NCBI GenBank assembly: GCA_011390275.1 | Contig: JAABST010000006.1 | Location: 82,469 to 146,468 of the forward strand | Reading direction: 5' to 3' | Length of the DNA: 64,000 nt | Source: Geitlerinema sp. S16 | Lineage (GTDB): Bacteria > Cyanobacteriota > Cyanobacteriia > Cyanobacteriales > Geitlerinemataceae | Part shown: in pieces, positions 17,636 through 26,185 of the stretch | Position numbering within the stretch: position 1 is the first letter of the stretch | Layout of the letters: each line of letters opens with the position of its first letter | Notes under the pieces: model-generated | The model's database searches: none | Seen by the model: the letters and a program-made list of their open reading frames with translations, nothing else | Told to the model about the DNA's origin: nothing | Translations under genes and position numbers: made by a program

Positions 17636-18739
17636 GTGCGCCGTAACTTCCGCTTTGCCATCGTCAGCGATCCCCACGTCGCGCTCCCCCACACGATTTG
17701 GGATCACCCCAAACGCTTCCACCTCGTCGAAGTCGCCATCCCCGCCCTCGAGCAAATTTTCGCGCACCTCGCCAGCCTCGATCTCGACTTTTTGCTCATT
17801 CCCGGCGATCTCGTCCAGCACGGCGAACGCGAAAACCACACCTGGCTCGGTCAGCGCCTTGCCCAACTGCCCTATCCCAGCTTCGTCATCCCTGGCAACC
17901 ACGACATCCCCTACGCCGTCGCCACCGATACCGCGATCGCTCCCGACGAATTCCCCAGCTTTTATCGTACTAGCGGCTACCGCGACACCGATCAGCTCTA
18001 CTACACCGCCGAACCCGTCCCCGGCCTGCACCTGATCGCCCTGAATTCCAATATTTTCGACGCCGACAGCGTCCAGCAAGGCGCGATCGACGATGTACAA
18101 CTAGGCTGGCTCGAAACCGAGCTAGAGAAACGGCGAGGCGATCGCATCTTCGCAATGGTGCATCACAACACGATCGAACACGTCCCGCAACAGTCCCGCA
18201 CCAAAATGGGACGCCGCTACATGCTCGACAACGCGATCGCCTTGCAAAAGATGCTCGAAACCGCAGGCGTCCCCGTGGTGTTCACCGGCCACCTTCACGT
18301 CCAGGACATCGCCGCCACCGATCGCTTGCTCGACATCACCACCGGCTCCCTCGTCAGCTACCCCCACCCCTACCGCATCCTCGAATATGACACTGATCGC
18401 CACGGCCAAGCCTGGTTAAATATCGCATCCCATCGCATCGAACGCGCTCACCACTGGGACGACCTCGGCCAGTTTTCCCGCGAATGGATGGGCGATCGGA
18501 GCCGTCCGTTTATGCTGCGCCTGCTGATGGAAGCGCCGCTGAATTTATCCCTCGAAGCCGCCGAGCCGCTGTTACCGGCGCTGCGCTACTTTTGGGCCGA
18601 CATCGCCCAGGGCGACACCCAGTTTGATTTCGCCCACTTTCCACCCAAGGCCAAGCGCTTTTTTGAAGCCTTCAGCGCCCGCACCTTCGATCGCGCCCCC
18701 AGCTTCATCGACAATCACGCCACGCTCAAACTCGGATAA
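17636..18739 (+). CDS. Calcineurin-like metallophosphoesterase
   Basis: This 367-residue protein starts at GTG 17636. It carries the dinuclear-metal phosphoesterase motifs in order: VSDPHVAL (D-x-H, residues 10-13), IPGDLVQHGERENH (G-D), IPGNHDIPY (G-N-H-D), MVHHNT (His) and VFTGHLHVQD (G-H-x-H). It resembles cyclic-nucleotide or nucleotide phosphodiesterases of the Icc/CpdA group. The extra C-terminal 110 residues (helical, from LSLEAAEPLLPALRYF) are typical of cyanobacterial forms. It runs convergent with the DUF445 gene, 6 bp apart. The substrate is unknown. Confidence 0.88.
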   Translation: MRRNFRFAIVSDPHVALPHTIWDHPKRFHLVEVAIPALEQIFAHLASLDLDFLLIPGDLVQHGERENHTWLGQRLAQLPYPSFVIPGNHDIPYAVATDTAIAPDEFPSFYRTSGYRDTDQLYYTAEPVPGLHLIALNSNIFDADSVQQGAIDDVQLGWLETELEKRRGDRIFAMVHHNTIEHVPQQSRTKMGRRYMLDNAIALQKMLETAGVPVVFTGHLHVQDIAATDRLLDITTGSLVSYPHPYRILEYDTDRHGQAWLNIASHRIERAHHWDDLGQFSREWMGDRSRPFMLRLLMEAPLNLSLEAAEPLLPALRYFWADIAQGDTQFDFAHFPPKAKRFFEAFSARTFDRAPSFIDNHATLKLG

Positions 18740-18745
18740 AACCAC

Positions 18746-20035
18746 TCATACACCCCGCACCAGCAAAATCAACGTTTGCAGCAAGCCAATGACCACACCC
18801 AGCACGCCGCCGAGGTTGACGATCGACTGTAGCTCGGTTTTGACGATGCCCTCGGTGGCGCTTTCGAGGTCTTCGGCGGAGGTGGCGTTAACGCGATCGA
18901 TAATGGCTTGATCGAGCGCCAGGATGGGAATCACTCGTGCCACAATGCGTTCGAGGTCAGCTTCGAGGTAGCGATCGAGAATCAGCGCCAGTTCGTCGCT
19001 CATCACTTCGAGGGAATTGTCCAGCACGTCGGACGATCGCAGCCGTGCCAAGAGTGAGGTCGTGACGCGGTCGATATCGATCGACTCGCCCAGGCTGCCG
19101 ATCAGTTCCACCCCGTCGGTTTGCATGTATTTACGGATGCTGTGGCGGAGGGTGCGGCGCAGTTGGCGCACCGTCGAAAGCGCCAGATTTTGCAGTGAGA
19201 GATTTTGCAGTTCGTCGCGCAGCCGATCGCCCAGTTCCAGCGCTTGCAGGGTTTCGCTAAGGCGAGCATTGGCGGCTTGGCGATCGTCGAGGCAAAACGT
19301 CCGCAAGCGGATCAGCGCCGCACGTAAACCGACGAAATTCGCCACGAGCCAATAGGTTCCGCTGCTGCTGTCGCGAAAGCTGGTGTCGATCGCGTTGATG
19401 TTGCGATCGGTGAGAAAGTCGATGAGAAACAGGCGAACCGAGTTGGGCGAAAGGATCGTCGAGAGCATCCAGTCCGCGAGGTGATCGGCCTGGGTGGCGC
19501 TGAGGCGATATTCCAGCAGGACGCGATCAAAAATGCGATCGCTCTGCTGTGCGAGAAATTCCGGGTGGCGCGACCAGACGCGCACCAGACGTGGCAGGGC
19601 TTCGGAGAGTAAATCATGCAAAATACCGGAAACGACGCGCACGGCCTTCGAGTCGGGATCTTCGGTTTTGAGGCTGTCCCGCGCGGTTTTGAGCAGCCAC
19701 AGGATCGCCGATCGCATCCGATCGATCGCCAACAGCCGCCGCGTCAGTTTTTGCAACTCTTCCGGCGTCAGCAGCGAATTAACGATCGTATCGGCCACCC
19801 GCTGCGCCAGTCGGCCTTGATTGCGCGGAATTAGGCCGGGCGTAAACGGAATGCGATAGCCACCGACAAAGTAGGGACGATAAGGCCGAAACAACATCTT
19901 AATCGCGATATCGTTCGTGAAATAGCCAATGATGCCCCCGGCGATCGGCGGGAGTAAATAAATCCAGAGTTCGGCGAAATTGGCAAAGTTCACGAGCGTT
20001 GGTTGAGGGGGGATTTGATGTTTGATGTGGGACAA
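18746..20035 (-). CDS. DUF445 family membrane protein
   Basis: This 429-residue protein has the DUF445 signature near the N-terminus: IAGGIIGYFTNDIAIKMLFRPYRP and FTPGLIPRNQGRLAQRVADTIVN. A hydrophobic helix lies at residues about 27-44 and a C-terminal one at 412-427 (LGGVLGVVIGLLQTLILLV). Between them are about 360 residues of amphipathic helices. The topology suggests a helical rod or hairpin attached to the membrane at both ends. The function of DUF445 proteins is not established. It is convergent with the phosphoesterase. Confidence 0.87.
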   Translation of the reverse strand: MSHIKHQIPPQPTLVNFANFAELWIYLLPPIAGGIIGYFTNDIAIKMLFRPYRPYFVGGYRIPFTPGLIPRNQGRLAQRVADTIVNSLLTPEELQKLTRRLLAIDRMRSAILWLLKTARDSLKTEDPDSKAVRVVSGILHDLLSEALPRLVRVWSRHPEFLAQQSDRIFDRVLLEYRLSATQADHLADWMLSTILSPNSVRLFLIDFLTDRNINAIDTSFRDSSSGTYWLVANFVGLRAALIRLRTFCLDDRQAANARLSETLQALELGDRLRDELQNLSLQNLALSTVRQLRRTLRHSIRKYMQTDGVELIGSLGESIDIDRVTTSLLARLRSSDVLDNSLEVMSDELALILDRYLEADLERIVARVIPILALDQAIIDRVNATSAEDLESATEGIVKTELQSIVNLGGVLGVVIGLLQTLILLVRGV

Positions 20036-20103
20036 GATCGCGGACGAATTGGCTCGAACGTGTCACGCGATCGCCCGGTCTACCATTTTAACGCTTGGAA
20101 ATT

Positions 20104-20553
20104 CTAGGCTTGACACATACAGCGTTCCAGCTCTAACGGGATGGCCGCTCGCTTATGGGTGAGTCGATCAACGCAAACATGGCGCGTCATTGCACGCGCA
20201 GCCACCTTGGAGCTGTAATTGTGAATAATCGTGTAGACGATCGCAAATTCAGAAATATCCTGGGTCAGATCATCTTCAACTTCTGCCTGCCAAAACAGCT
20301 CGATCGTAATATCCTCACCGCAATAAAGCGGACGACGAAAATCGATCTCCGCATGGGTGATCGGGATGATCACCGACGTTTGATGGCTAACTTGTCCGCT
20401 CAAAACTTGCCCGCTAAAAAAACGAGCCAAGTCCATGCCCGATTTCGTCAGCGCATCTTCGTAGGCTTCATGGCAAATCGATAGCAGCGCAGCAAAATAA
20501 ACAACGCCTGCCGCGTCGGTATCAGCAAAGCGAATGGTGCGGTTATAGCTCAC
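20104..20553 (-). CDS. 1,4-dihydroxy-2-naphthoyl-CoA thioesterase (hotdog fold)
   Basis: This 149-residue protein starts at a GTG (VSYNRTIRFADTDAAGVVYF). The hotdog active-site motif D-T-D-A-A-G-V-V-Y-F with a catalytic Asp near residue 17 is typical of the 4-hydroxybenzoyl-CoA thioesterase family. The cyanobacterial member is known to hydrolyse DHNA-CoA in phylloquinone synthesis. The length fits the family (about 140). Later segments (VIIPITHAEIDFRRPLYCGEDITIEL) also fit. It is not linked to other men genes here. General acyl-CoA thioesterase activity is an alternative. Confidence 0.85.
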   Translation of the reverse strand: MSYNRTIRFADTDAAGVVYFAALLSICHEAYEDALTKSGMDLARFFSGQVLSGQVSHQTSVIIPITHAEIDFRRPLYCGEDITIELFWQAEVEDDLTQDISEFAIVYTIIHNYSSKVAARAMTRHVCVDRLTHKRAAIPLELERCMCQA

Positions 20554-20638
20554 ATTAAATCTGGAAGAGAAACAATACCTGTTTTACATCGTGGCAACTC
20601 GTGGCCATTATGGCGACAAAATTGCCTTTAACCCTCGA

Positions 20639-21190
20639 TCAAGGCTTCAAGGATTGAGGTTCGATCAGGGGTTTACAGTAAACCCGATCGCAACGCGCTG
20701 TTTCAACGCCCGTACTGGGCTGATAGCCTGCGGCCTCATAAAGCTGAACCGCCTCTACCAACACCGAGGCCGTTTCAATCCAGGCTTCGCGCAAACCTCG
20801 GGTGATCGCCCGTTGCTCCAGCCATTGCAACAAAAAACGACCCAAACCACGTCCGCGCACAGATTGAACGAGATACATTTTGCGAATCTCGCAGGCATCG
20901 GGATTGCGATTGATCGGATAAAACGCCCCCGTACCCACGATCGCACCCTCCGCTTCAATCACCCAAAACTCACCGCCGCGATCGCCGTAGCACGCTTCGA
21001 CCTCAATCACATCTCGATCCGCGCCCTCCGGCTCCCATCCCAACCCATACTCCGCCAACACTCCACCAATGACCGCCGCCGCCGCCTCGCGATCGTCCGG
21101 CTGCCAGGGTCGTAGCTCGACATAGGTAAGTTGGGAAGAGTCGGGATCATTGGGGGATACAGTGCGGGGCTTGAGGTCAAACCGAATCAT
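20639..21190 (-). CDS. GNAT family N-acetyltransferase
   Basis: This 183-residue protein has the acetyl-CoA site IRKMYLVQSVRGRGLGRFLLQWLEQRA (motif A, RGRGLG at residues about 115-120), preceded by AIVGTGAFYPI. Motif B follows (GLREAWIETASVLVEAVQLYEAAGYQP). The N-terminal 35 residues (RTVSPNDPDSSQ) are linker-like. The substrate is not deducible. It is single, with HIP1-rich flanks. Confidence 0.88.
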   Translation of the reverse strand: MIRFDLKPRTVSPNDPDSSQLTYVELRPWQPDDREAAAAVIGGVLAEYGLGWEPEGADRDVIEVEACYGDRGGEFWVIEAEGAIVGTGAFYPINRNPDACEIRKMYLVQSVRGRGLGRFLLQWLEQRAITRGLREAWIETASVLVEAVQLYEAAGYQPSTGVETARCDRVYCKPLIEPQSLKP

Positions 21191-21256
21191 CGGCGGTATT
21201 AATGTTGTGGGGGTTGTGGGGGCGATGGGTGAACCCGTTGAGAGACGAGAAGGGGG

Positions 21257-21811
21257 TTAAGCCGTGGCGATCGCTTTGATGGGCTTCGTCGCGCCGACTA
21301 GACGGTTTTCGGAAATAAAGGTGGTCGTGGCGCGATCACCTGCGACTTTCGGCTTCGAGACGAAGACCTGTAGGCGTAAATTGGGGGTCGCAAACCAGAT
21401 TTTTTCCTCAATAATCGTCGCCGGATGCTCCGTGGTTAGGACAAACGTGCCATCGGGGTTGAAATGATATTTACCGACGGTGACGGGCGAACTGCTGTTG
21501 CGATGGGACTGCAACATTCGGCCAAAGTTGGCATTGTCCGGCTGAGGAATGGGGACGAAAATACCCCGATCGTCCGGTGCAACCTCGGTTTGTCCGGCGT
21601 GTAGCCAGGTGACTTGAAACGGAAACGTTGCCGTGTCCGGATCGAGATCGCATTGACGGCAAACTCGCACCACTGGCTCATCGTCGATCGCCAGCGCCAC
21701 AATATCGAGCGTCATATTGAGATCGTCGATCTCGCACGTATCCCAGGTGTGACCCGTGCGCTGCGATCGCCACTGACCCAGCGACAGGCGCAAAAATTTA
21801 GAAATATTCAT
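21257..21811 (-). CDS. Phycobiliprotein chromophore lyase, CpcS/CpeS family
   Basis: This 184-residue protein starts MNISKFLRLSLGQWRSQRTGH. The frame extends to 21886 but the internal Met matches the family N-terminus. Family landmarks are the S-G-x-W-R-S-Q-R-T start, IFVPIPQPDNANFGRMLQ, GKYHFNPDGTFVLTTEHPATIIEEKIWFATPNLRLQVFVSK and the C-terminal SENRLV. These lipocalin-like proteins attach phycocyanobilin to a phycobiliprotein cysteine. A long insertion around residues 60-95 (VCRQCDLDPDTATFPFQ) is present. No phycobilisome genes are nearby. Whether it is CpcS, CpcU or CpeS cannot be told. Confidence 0.85.
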   Translation of the reverse strand: MNISKFLRLSLGQWRSQRTGHTWDTCEIDDLNMTLDIVALAIDDEPVVRVCRQCDLDPDTATFPFQVTWLHAGQTEVAPDDRGIFVPIPQPDNANFGRMLQSHRNSSSPVTVGKYHFNPDGTFVLTTEHPATIIEEKIWFATPNLRLQVFVSKPKVAGDRATTTFISENRLVGATKPIKAIATA

Positions 21812-22031
21812 GGCGATCGCTCCCAACCTTCCCGAAATGGACAAACCGAATGCCGCACTCAACAGTGAATTCGATCTGGAATTCAACCGTGAACGCCAAA
21901 CGACTCAACACTGCCACAGGTGGTTAAGTTATTTGGCGTTATTTGGCGTCTCGTATTGTCGCACCTTCGGGCAAATTGGGGCGGATGCGCGTCAACTTGT
22001 TTTGATTCATGCGGACGCAAATCTTACCGAT

Positions 22032-22835
22032 CTAGCGAAATGCGTCGGGATTTAAGCGATTTGAATCAGAGGACGGCTTCGGTGTGCCATCGAGCGAAAC
22101 TGATCGGCCAGAGGACAGCATCGCCCCCGAACCGCCATCCGCTTCATCCAGGAACGGACGCAAATCGATGCGATCGCTGCTGCTCGTAATCCGCAGCATG
22201 CTACCGGCTTGGCTGCCACCGAGAATATCGCCGACGATCGCCCCGAGATCCCCCGAATTCGACAGGCCGCCGCCATCGCCCAGCGGCCAATTGCCGCCGC
22301 TGCGACCGCCGCCCAGTCCGGTATCAGTCAGCGCCGTCACCGGCTGGGTTTGCGTCCCACCATCGGCAATCACAATATTTTGAAAGGTGCGATCGCGGGT
22401 AATTTGCGGGTCTTGTCCCGGCGGTACGGTCAGCACGATCCGGCAGGAGGAATCGCGCTCGGTGGTCACGCAAACCGTGTCGTAATTATTTTCGTAGCCG
22501 TTCGCCAGTTCCAGCAAACCATCCGGGCGATAAACCTCCAGACGGCGAGCAATTTCGCGACAGCGCCGATCGCTGCTCCAGCCCGCCCCCATCGCCGTCG
22601 GCGTCACCCAGGCGTATGACTCTCCCGGCTGGCTTTCCGGGCGATACATCACCGTATCGCGTCCGCCCACGGACTCGCAGGTGAACCGCGCCTCTGCGTT
22701 GCTGGCGGTTGGATTTTCGCGATCGGGCGATTGACTTGTATCGTCGGGGATTTGGGGAATCTGGGCGATCGCGAGCGGCGCAAGGATCAGGCTACCCAGG
22801 CAACTGGCGATCGTTAAACGTAAGGAGAATTGCAT
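22032..22835 (-). CDS. Secreted COP23-domain protein
   Basis: This protein of about 267 residues is taken from MQFSLRLTIASCLGSLILAPLAIAQ, a clear signal peptide cleaved after AQA-type residues. The frame opens 69 bases earlier. Residues about 45-160 form the COP23 domain (circadian oscillating polypeptide): ARFTCESVGGRDTVMYRPE, SYAWVTPTAMGAGWSSDRRCREIARRLEVYRP, and NNYDTVCVTTERDSSCRIVLTVPPGQDP, with four cysteines likely in disulfides. A Gly/Ser-rich tail (TGLGGGRSGGNWPLGDGGG) follows. The domain's function is not known. Confidence 0.82.
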   Translation of the reverse strand: MQFSLRLTIASCLGSLILAPLAIAQIPQIPDDTSQSPDRENPTASNAEARFTCESVGGRDTVMYRPESQPGESYAWVTPTAMGAGWSSDRRCREIARRLEVYRPDGLLELANGYENNYDTVCVTTERDSSCRIVLTVPPGQDPQITRDRTFQNIVIADGGTQTQPVTALTDTGLGGGRSGGNWPLGDGGGLSNSGDLGAIVGDILGGSQAGSMLRITSSSDRIDLRPFLDEADGGSGAMLSSGRSVSLDGTPKPSSDSNRLNPDAFR

Positions 22836-23212
22836 GGTTTTGAGGGTGGAGAAGGTCGAACGAGAGCGGAATAAAAGATCGGCTGATGCAATGCAGATTT
22901 GCACATCAAACGCGAGTTTGGGCTTAGAACAAAACTAAAAATACAATCGGTGTGATGCATCGATCTGGGTCACGATCGCCCGCATGATTTCGTGCTGCAA
23001 TGCCGCATCAATGTCTAATGATCGATTTAATTTCTTCACAGCACTCATGCCAAAAGACTAGGCGACCGGCACAAATCATGACGAGCCTTCCGCATTCGTC
23101 GTTCCAGAAATCAAGCCTTACTTTACAAAAATTAACAGAAGCAACTCCAATTCAATTTGTCAGAATAGAGCTAGGAAAGATACGTACGGCAGATTAAGCG
23201 GGGAGTCTAGCA
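22836..23212. other. Intergenic gap, nothing convincing
   Basis: This 377-bp gap between divergent genes presumably contains both promoters. No hairpin terminator, repeat or RNA gene was recognised. A GGGGAG ribosome site occurs just before the next ATG. Confidence 0.5.
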
Positions 23213-23680
23213 ATGTCTGACACATGGGATCTCAGGTGGATATCAGCCGACGGGACAGAAATCAACGTGGAAAACCCCGGTGAGTACACGATCGTCTCCG
23301 CCGAGCGCAGCCTACCTGGACAGTTTGAGCAAACCCAAAATACGACCGAGTCCGGCTCCTGGGTCGAACCGCCTCAGGTTAACCAAGATGGCGATCGCAG
23401 TGTGGTGACGATCGTCGCGACTCACGGACGGTTTGAGGTTGAGATCGAGGGGTTAAATATTGAAGTGCAAAGTGACAACAGCGTTCCGCCGCCGCCGCTG
23501 ATGCCGTTAATGATGCCGCTGACTGCGATGTCTCCCTCTCTGATCGAAGATGAGCCGGAATCGACCCCGAACTCTGCCACGGCTTCAAATGCTGCAAAAC
23601 CGGCCACGACCTGCACGCAATGCGGCCATCTCGGTCAGCCCGATGATCGCTTTTGCGCCCAGTGCGGCACGGCATTGTAG
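23213..23680 (+). CDS. Small protein with C-terminal zinc ribbon
   Basis: This 155-residue protein has a beta-rich N-terminal domain (MSDTWDLRWISADGTEINVENPGEYTIV ... VVTIVATHGRFEVEIEGLNI). A Pro/Met/Ser-rich linker (VPPPPLMPLMMPLTAM) follows. The ending is a zinc-ribbon hook, CTQCGHLGQPDDRFCAQCG, of CxxC-(x)n-CxxC form, the double-zinc-ribbon style seen in signalling and adaptor proteins. The ATG has a GGGGAG ribosome site about 9 bases upstream. The function is unknown. Confidence 0.7.
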   Translation: MSDTWDLRWISADGTEINVENPGEYTIVSAERSLPGQFEQTQNTTESGSWVEPPQVNQDGDRSVVTIVATHGRFEVEIEGLNIEVQSDNSVPPPPLMPLMMPLTAMSPSLIEDEPESTPNSATASNAAKPATTCTQCGHLGQPDDRFCAQCGTAL

Positions 23681-23745
23681 TTTGGTTACAAAAAGGGCAC
23701 GCCGGAGCAAGCGAGACGCCTGCGCTACGGATTTGTCGCGATCGC

Positions 23746-24408
23746 CTACAGCAAGCCGCGATAGCGAATAAACAACAAAATCGCCGCCCACGATCCGAGC
23801 GCCACTTTCAACGCAACCAAAGCATTCAGCAACGGAATCGAACCACCGCTGATCAATCCCCCAAACTCGCCAACCGGAACCGCCCAACCACCCAGCGTCA
23901 ACACCGCCAAGACGATAAACACCAACACCGAGAGCTTTTCCAGCATGGCTGCCCGCCAGCGCTTGTAGATCCCTTCCATCCAATCAGCGGGCGACGTGAT
24001 CGCCACCAGGCCGATCGCCGTGCCGCCCGCCACCCCAGCGGCAAACCCACCGCCGGGACTCAGGTGTCCGCGTAGCATTAGCTCGACACACACCAGCGCT
24101 GTAATCGTCGCGCCGAGACGTGCCAGCACGATCGACGGCTGGTCGGTAAACTGATGCACCGTCGGCGACGGTTGCTCATCGGCCAGCAAATAGCGCACCC
24201 CCATAATCGACACCGTAAACACCACCACTTCAAAAATCGTGTCGTATAACCGATTGCGAAACAGGATGCCGGAGACCGCATTGGGGATACCGCTATCGCG
24301 CACGATCGCGGCCACCACTTCCATATTGGTGAGATCCGAGGCGGGGTTCGGGAGCCACAGCATTTTGAGAAAAAAGGCGATACCCGCAACGAGATAAATC
24401 CATTTCAT
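23746..24408 (-). CDS. mrpB: Mrp antiporter subunit B (MnhB/MbhE-type)
   Basis: This 220-residue membrane protein is the last gene of the Mrp operon. It opens with one hydrophobic helix (MKWIYLVAGIAFFLKMLWLP) and a short segment, YDTIFEVVVFTVSIMGVRYLLADE, resembling the C-terminal part of MrpA. The MnhB domain follows: LARLGATITALVCVELMLRGHLSPGGGFAAGVAGGTAIGLVAI, with GHxSPGGGFxxG the hallmark. Two more helices follow. Mrp complexes are multi-subunit Na+/H+ antiporters related to respiratory complex I; cyanobacterial versions also matter for salt and alkaline tolerance. It follows mrpA after 90 bp that contain a 14-bp tandem repeat. Confidence 0.88.
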   Translation of the reverse strand: MKWIYLVAGIAFFLKMLWLPNPASDLTNMEVVAAIVRDSGIPNAVSGILFRNRLYDTIFEVVVFTVSIMGVRYLLADEQPSPTVHQFTDQPSIVLARLGATITALVCVELMLRGHLSPGGGFAAGVAGGTAIGLVAITSPADWMEGIYKRWRAAMLEKLSVLVFIVLAVLTLGGWAVPVGEFGGLISGGSIPLLNALVALKVALGSWAAILLFIRYRGLL

Positions 24409-24441
24409 CAGGCTTGGTGTTTAGAGTTTTGGGGTGGAGAA

Positions 24442-24497
24442 TTTGGAGTGAAAGCTTTGGAGTGAAAGCTTTGGAGTGAAAGCTTTGGAATGAAAAA
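24442..24497. repeat. 14-bp tandem repeat between mrpA and mrpB
   Basis: The unit TTTGGAGTGAAAGC occurs three times in a row from 24442, followed by a decayed fourth copy TTTGGAATGAAAAA. The array ends exactly where the mrpA stop codon begins. Every unit contains AAAGCTTT-like self-complementary DNA. It may change mRNA structure between the two genes. Confidence 0.85.
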
Positions 24498-25283
24498 TTA
24501 AGGCTTTGAGGCTGGGGAGAGGGGAGTTGAATCGGTTGGTTTGATCGGAAAGGTAGGGCGAAGGGTGACGATCGCCGGGTTCAGTTCGGCTTGCATCAGG
24601 TCATAGAGTCGCGGGACTCGGATGGTGAGCGGGTAGGGAAGAGGCGTTGATGCGGCATTTTCGGGGAGTGATATCGATTCCGATCCGTCTCCAATAGCGT
24701 GAACATCTCGCGTTTCGAGGGCGGCGTGTAGGGCGACGCGATCGGGGTACGAAATTAATTCGAGACGGAGGAAATGCTGACGGCAAAAATCGCGCAGATC
24801 GGCGATCAGCGGTTCAGGCAGGGAGGAGACGATCGCCTCACGTATCGGGGACAATTCCTCCGAGGTGGAATCGCTGGCAGGATTATTGCTTGGATTGATG
24901 AAAATATGGGGTGGTGTCGCCCTGGGTTCTGGCGCTTTCGATAATTCTGGTGATTCTGGGTTGTTGAACGAGTCCGAAACCTCGGACGAATCGGCCAACT
25001 CCACGAACTCTGCCAATTCTGCAACCACGCCCAATCGCAGTACCAGCGACGATCGCACCGCCACCATATACAGCGTAATCGCCAGCATTGTCCCGACCAG
25101 CGCCTCGGTGAGCGCCACATCCGCCGCCCCAAATAGCGCGTACACCAGCGCCGCGATCGCCCCCAAAATTCCCCGCACCACCAGGGCGTGATACGGATTT
25201 TTTTGTAAGAGGGTCATCATCGCTGCGATCGGCAACAGCACCACGATCGCCAACAAATCGAGATCTGTCATTGTGTTAGTCAT
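24498..25283 (-). CDS. mrpA: Mrp antiporter subunit A-like (DUF4040 part with C-terminal extension)
   Basis: This protein of about 261 residues is taken from the ATG at 25283, where its start overlaps the end of mrpG. The first 90 residues have three helices of the MrpA-C/DUF4040 type: LDLLAIVVLLPIAAMMTLLQ, YHALVVRGILGAIAALVYALFGAADVALTEALVGTMLAITLYMVAV. The long NuoL-like part of classical MrpA is missing; in cyanobacteria MrpD supplies the NuoN/L-like fold. A Pro/Ser/Glu-rich linker follows, then a soluble domain (REAIVSSLPEPLIADLRDFCRQ ... NPAIVTLRPTF) not present in other bacteria. An alternative start Met is at 25271. Confidence 0.8.
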   Translation of the reverse strand: MTNTMTDLDLLAIVVLLPIAAMMTLLQKNPYHALVVRGILGAIAALVYALFGAADVALTEALVGTMLAITLYMVAVRSSLVLRLGVVAELAEFVELADSSEVSDSFNNPESPELSKAPEPRATPPHIFINPSNNPASDSTSEELSPIREAIVSSLPEPLIADLRDFCRQHFLRLELISYPDRVALHAALETRDVHAIGDGSESISLPENAASTPLPYPLTIRVPRLYDLMQAELNPAIVTLRPTFPIKPTDSTPLSPASKP

Positions 25284-25554
25284 GCGGGTGATCCTCCGTC
25301 GAACAGTAGGCCAGGACATAGCCCAAAATCGTGTTCCAAATTGCTAGGGAAATCAGCGCCAAAATCAGCAGCGGCCACTCGCGCGGAATCTGGAGCAGCA
25401 AGCCGACGACGATCGCCATTGACCCCAAGGTGTCCGCAACCGACAGGCTATGCAATTTAAATAGGACTGATCGTGATCCCAGTAACGGCCAGGTTCCCCA
25501 CAACCAAAAAATGAGACCGATCGCAATACAGAGCGTACTAATGCCATCAATCAT
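25276..25554 (-). CDS. mrpG: Mrp antiporter subunit G
   Basis: This 92-residue protein has three hydrophobic helices: STLCIAIGLIFWLWGTWPLL, DTLGSMAIVVGLLLQI and PLLILALISLAIWNTILGYVLAYCS. The small MnhG/PhaG subunit is about 90-130 residues long. Its ATG overlaps the mrpF stop by four bases (ATGA) and its own end overlaps mrpA. Such nested overlap is typical of translationally coupled antiporter operons. Confidence 0.85.
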   Translation of the reverse strand: MIDGISTLCIAIGLIFWLWGTWPLLGSRSVLFKLHSLSVADTLGSMAIVVGLLLQIPREWPLLILALISLAIWNTILGYVLAYCSTEDHPHD

Positions 25555-25802
25555 GACTCATTCACCCGTTTTAAAATCTGCGCGAGCAGCATTAATGACG
25601 CATTTCCCACACTTAAGATAATCACCCCAACCACACCAATCATCCAGTCATCTCGCAATACCGAAACAACCAAAATCATAATCGATGTTTTTGTCGCTAC
25701 ACTGGCAAAAGCTAACATTTTTTGCCAAATATCCTCATCCTGAAAGGCTTCGTAGATTGGAATCAATAAAGCGAGAATCATCGTGACTAAAATCCAATTC
25801 AT
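25551..25802 (-). CDS. mrpF: Mrp antiporter subunit F
   Basis: This 83-residue protein has three predicted helices (WILVTMILALLIPIYEAF, MLAFASVATKTSIMILVVSVL, WMIGVVGVIILSVGNASLMLL). That suits MnhF/PhaF, the smallest Mrp subunit with a MrpF-like ASVATKTS turn. The ATG at 25802 overlaps the mrpE stop (ATGA), and its end overlaps the start of mrpG. Confidence 0.85.
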   Translation of the reverse strand: MNWILVTMILALLIPIYEAFQDEDIWQKMLAFASVATKTSIMILVVSVLRDDWMIGVVGVIILSVGNASLMLLAQILKRVNES

Positions 25803-26185
25803 TTGGGTTTTCTCCGGCGAATCCAGTGAATTTTATACCAGCCTCGTTCGTGGTATTCGGTGACGATCGTTTTGGGGGTGAAGGTAATGATGAAAATATC
25901 GAGAAAAACTAGGCCGGGGGTACGACGCGGCGAGACTTTTTCGAGGGTTACATCCTCATAGCGATGAGGTTTGACGATAATCTCGATCGCCTCGATATAG
26001 GCTTGGGGAATTGCGACCAGGCTATGCCAGAGAGCTTTTAACCAATCACGTAGTGCGGAGGGTTTGGTGACACTACGCGGTATTAAAAGCGCAACGACAA
26101 TCCCAATGACGATATTGGTCGGGCTGAGATCGGCTGTCAGTAAAAACCAAATGGTTAACCGGAGACAGATATCCAAATAGGCCAT
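25799..26185 (-). CDS. mrpE: Mrp antiporter subunit E
   Basis: This 128-residue protein carries two to three N-terminal helices (MAYLDICLRLTIWFLLTADLSPTNIVIGIVVALLIP). An MnhE-type cytosolic part follows: LKALWHSLVAIPQAYIEAIEIIVKPHRYEDVTLEKV and VFLDIFIITFTPKTIVTEYHERGWYKIHWIRR. It starts at ATG 26185, sharing one base with the mrpD stop (TAATG). MrpE is needed for assembly of the complex in other bacteria. Confidence 0.88.
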   Translation of the reverse strand: MAYLDICLRLTIWFLLTADLSPTNIVIGIVVALLIPRSVTKPSALRDWLKALWHSLVAIPQAYIEAIEIIVKPHRYEDVTLEKVSPRRTPGLVFLDIFIITFTPKTIVTEYHERGWYKIHWIRRRKPK

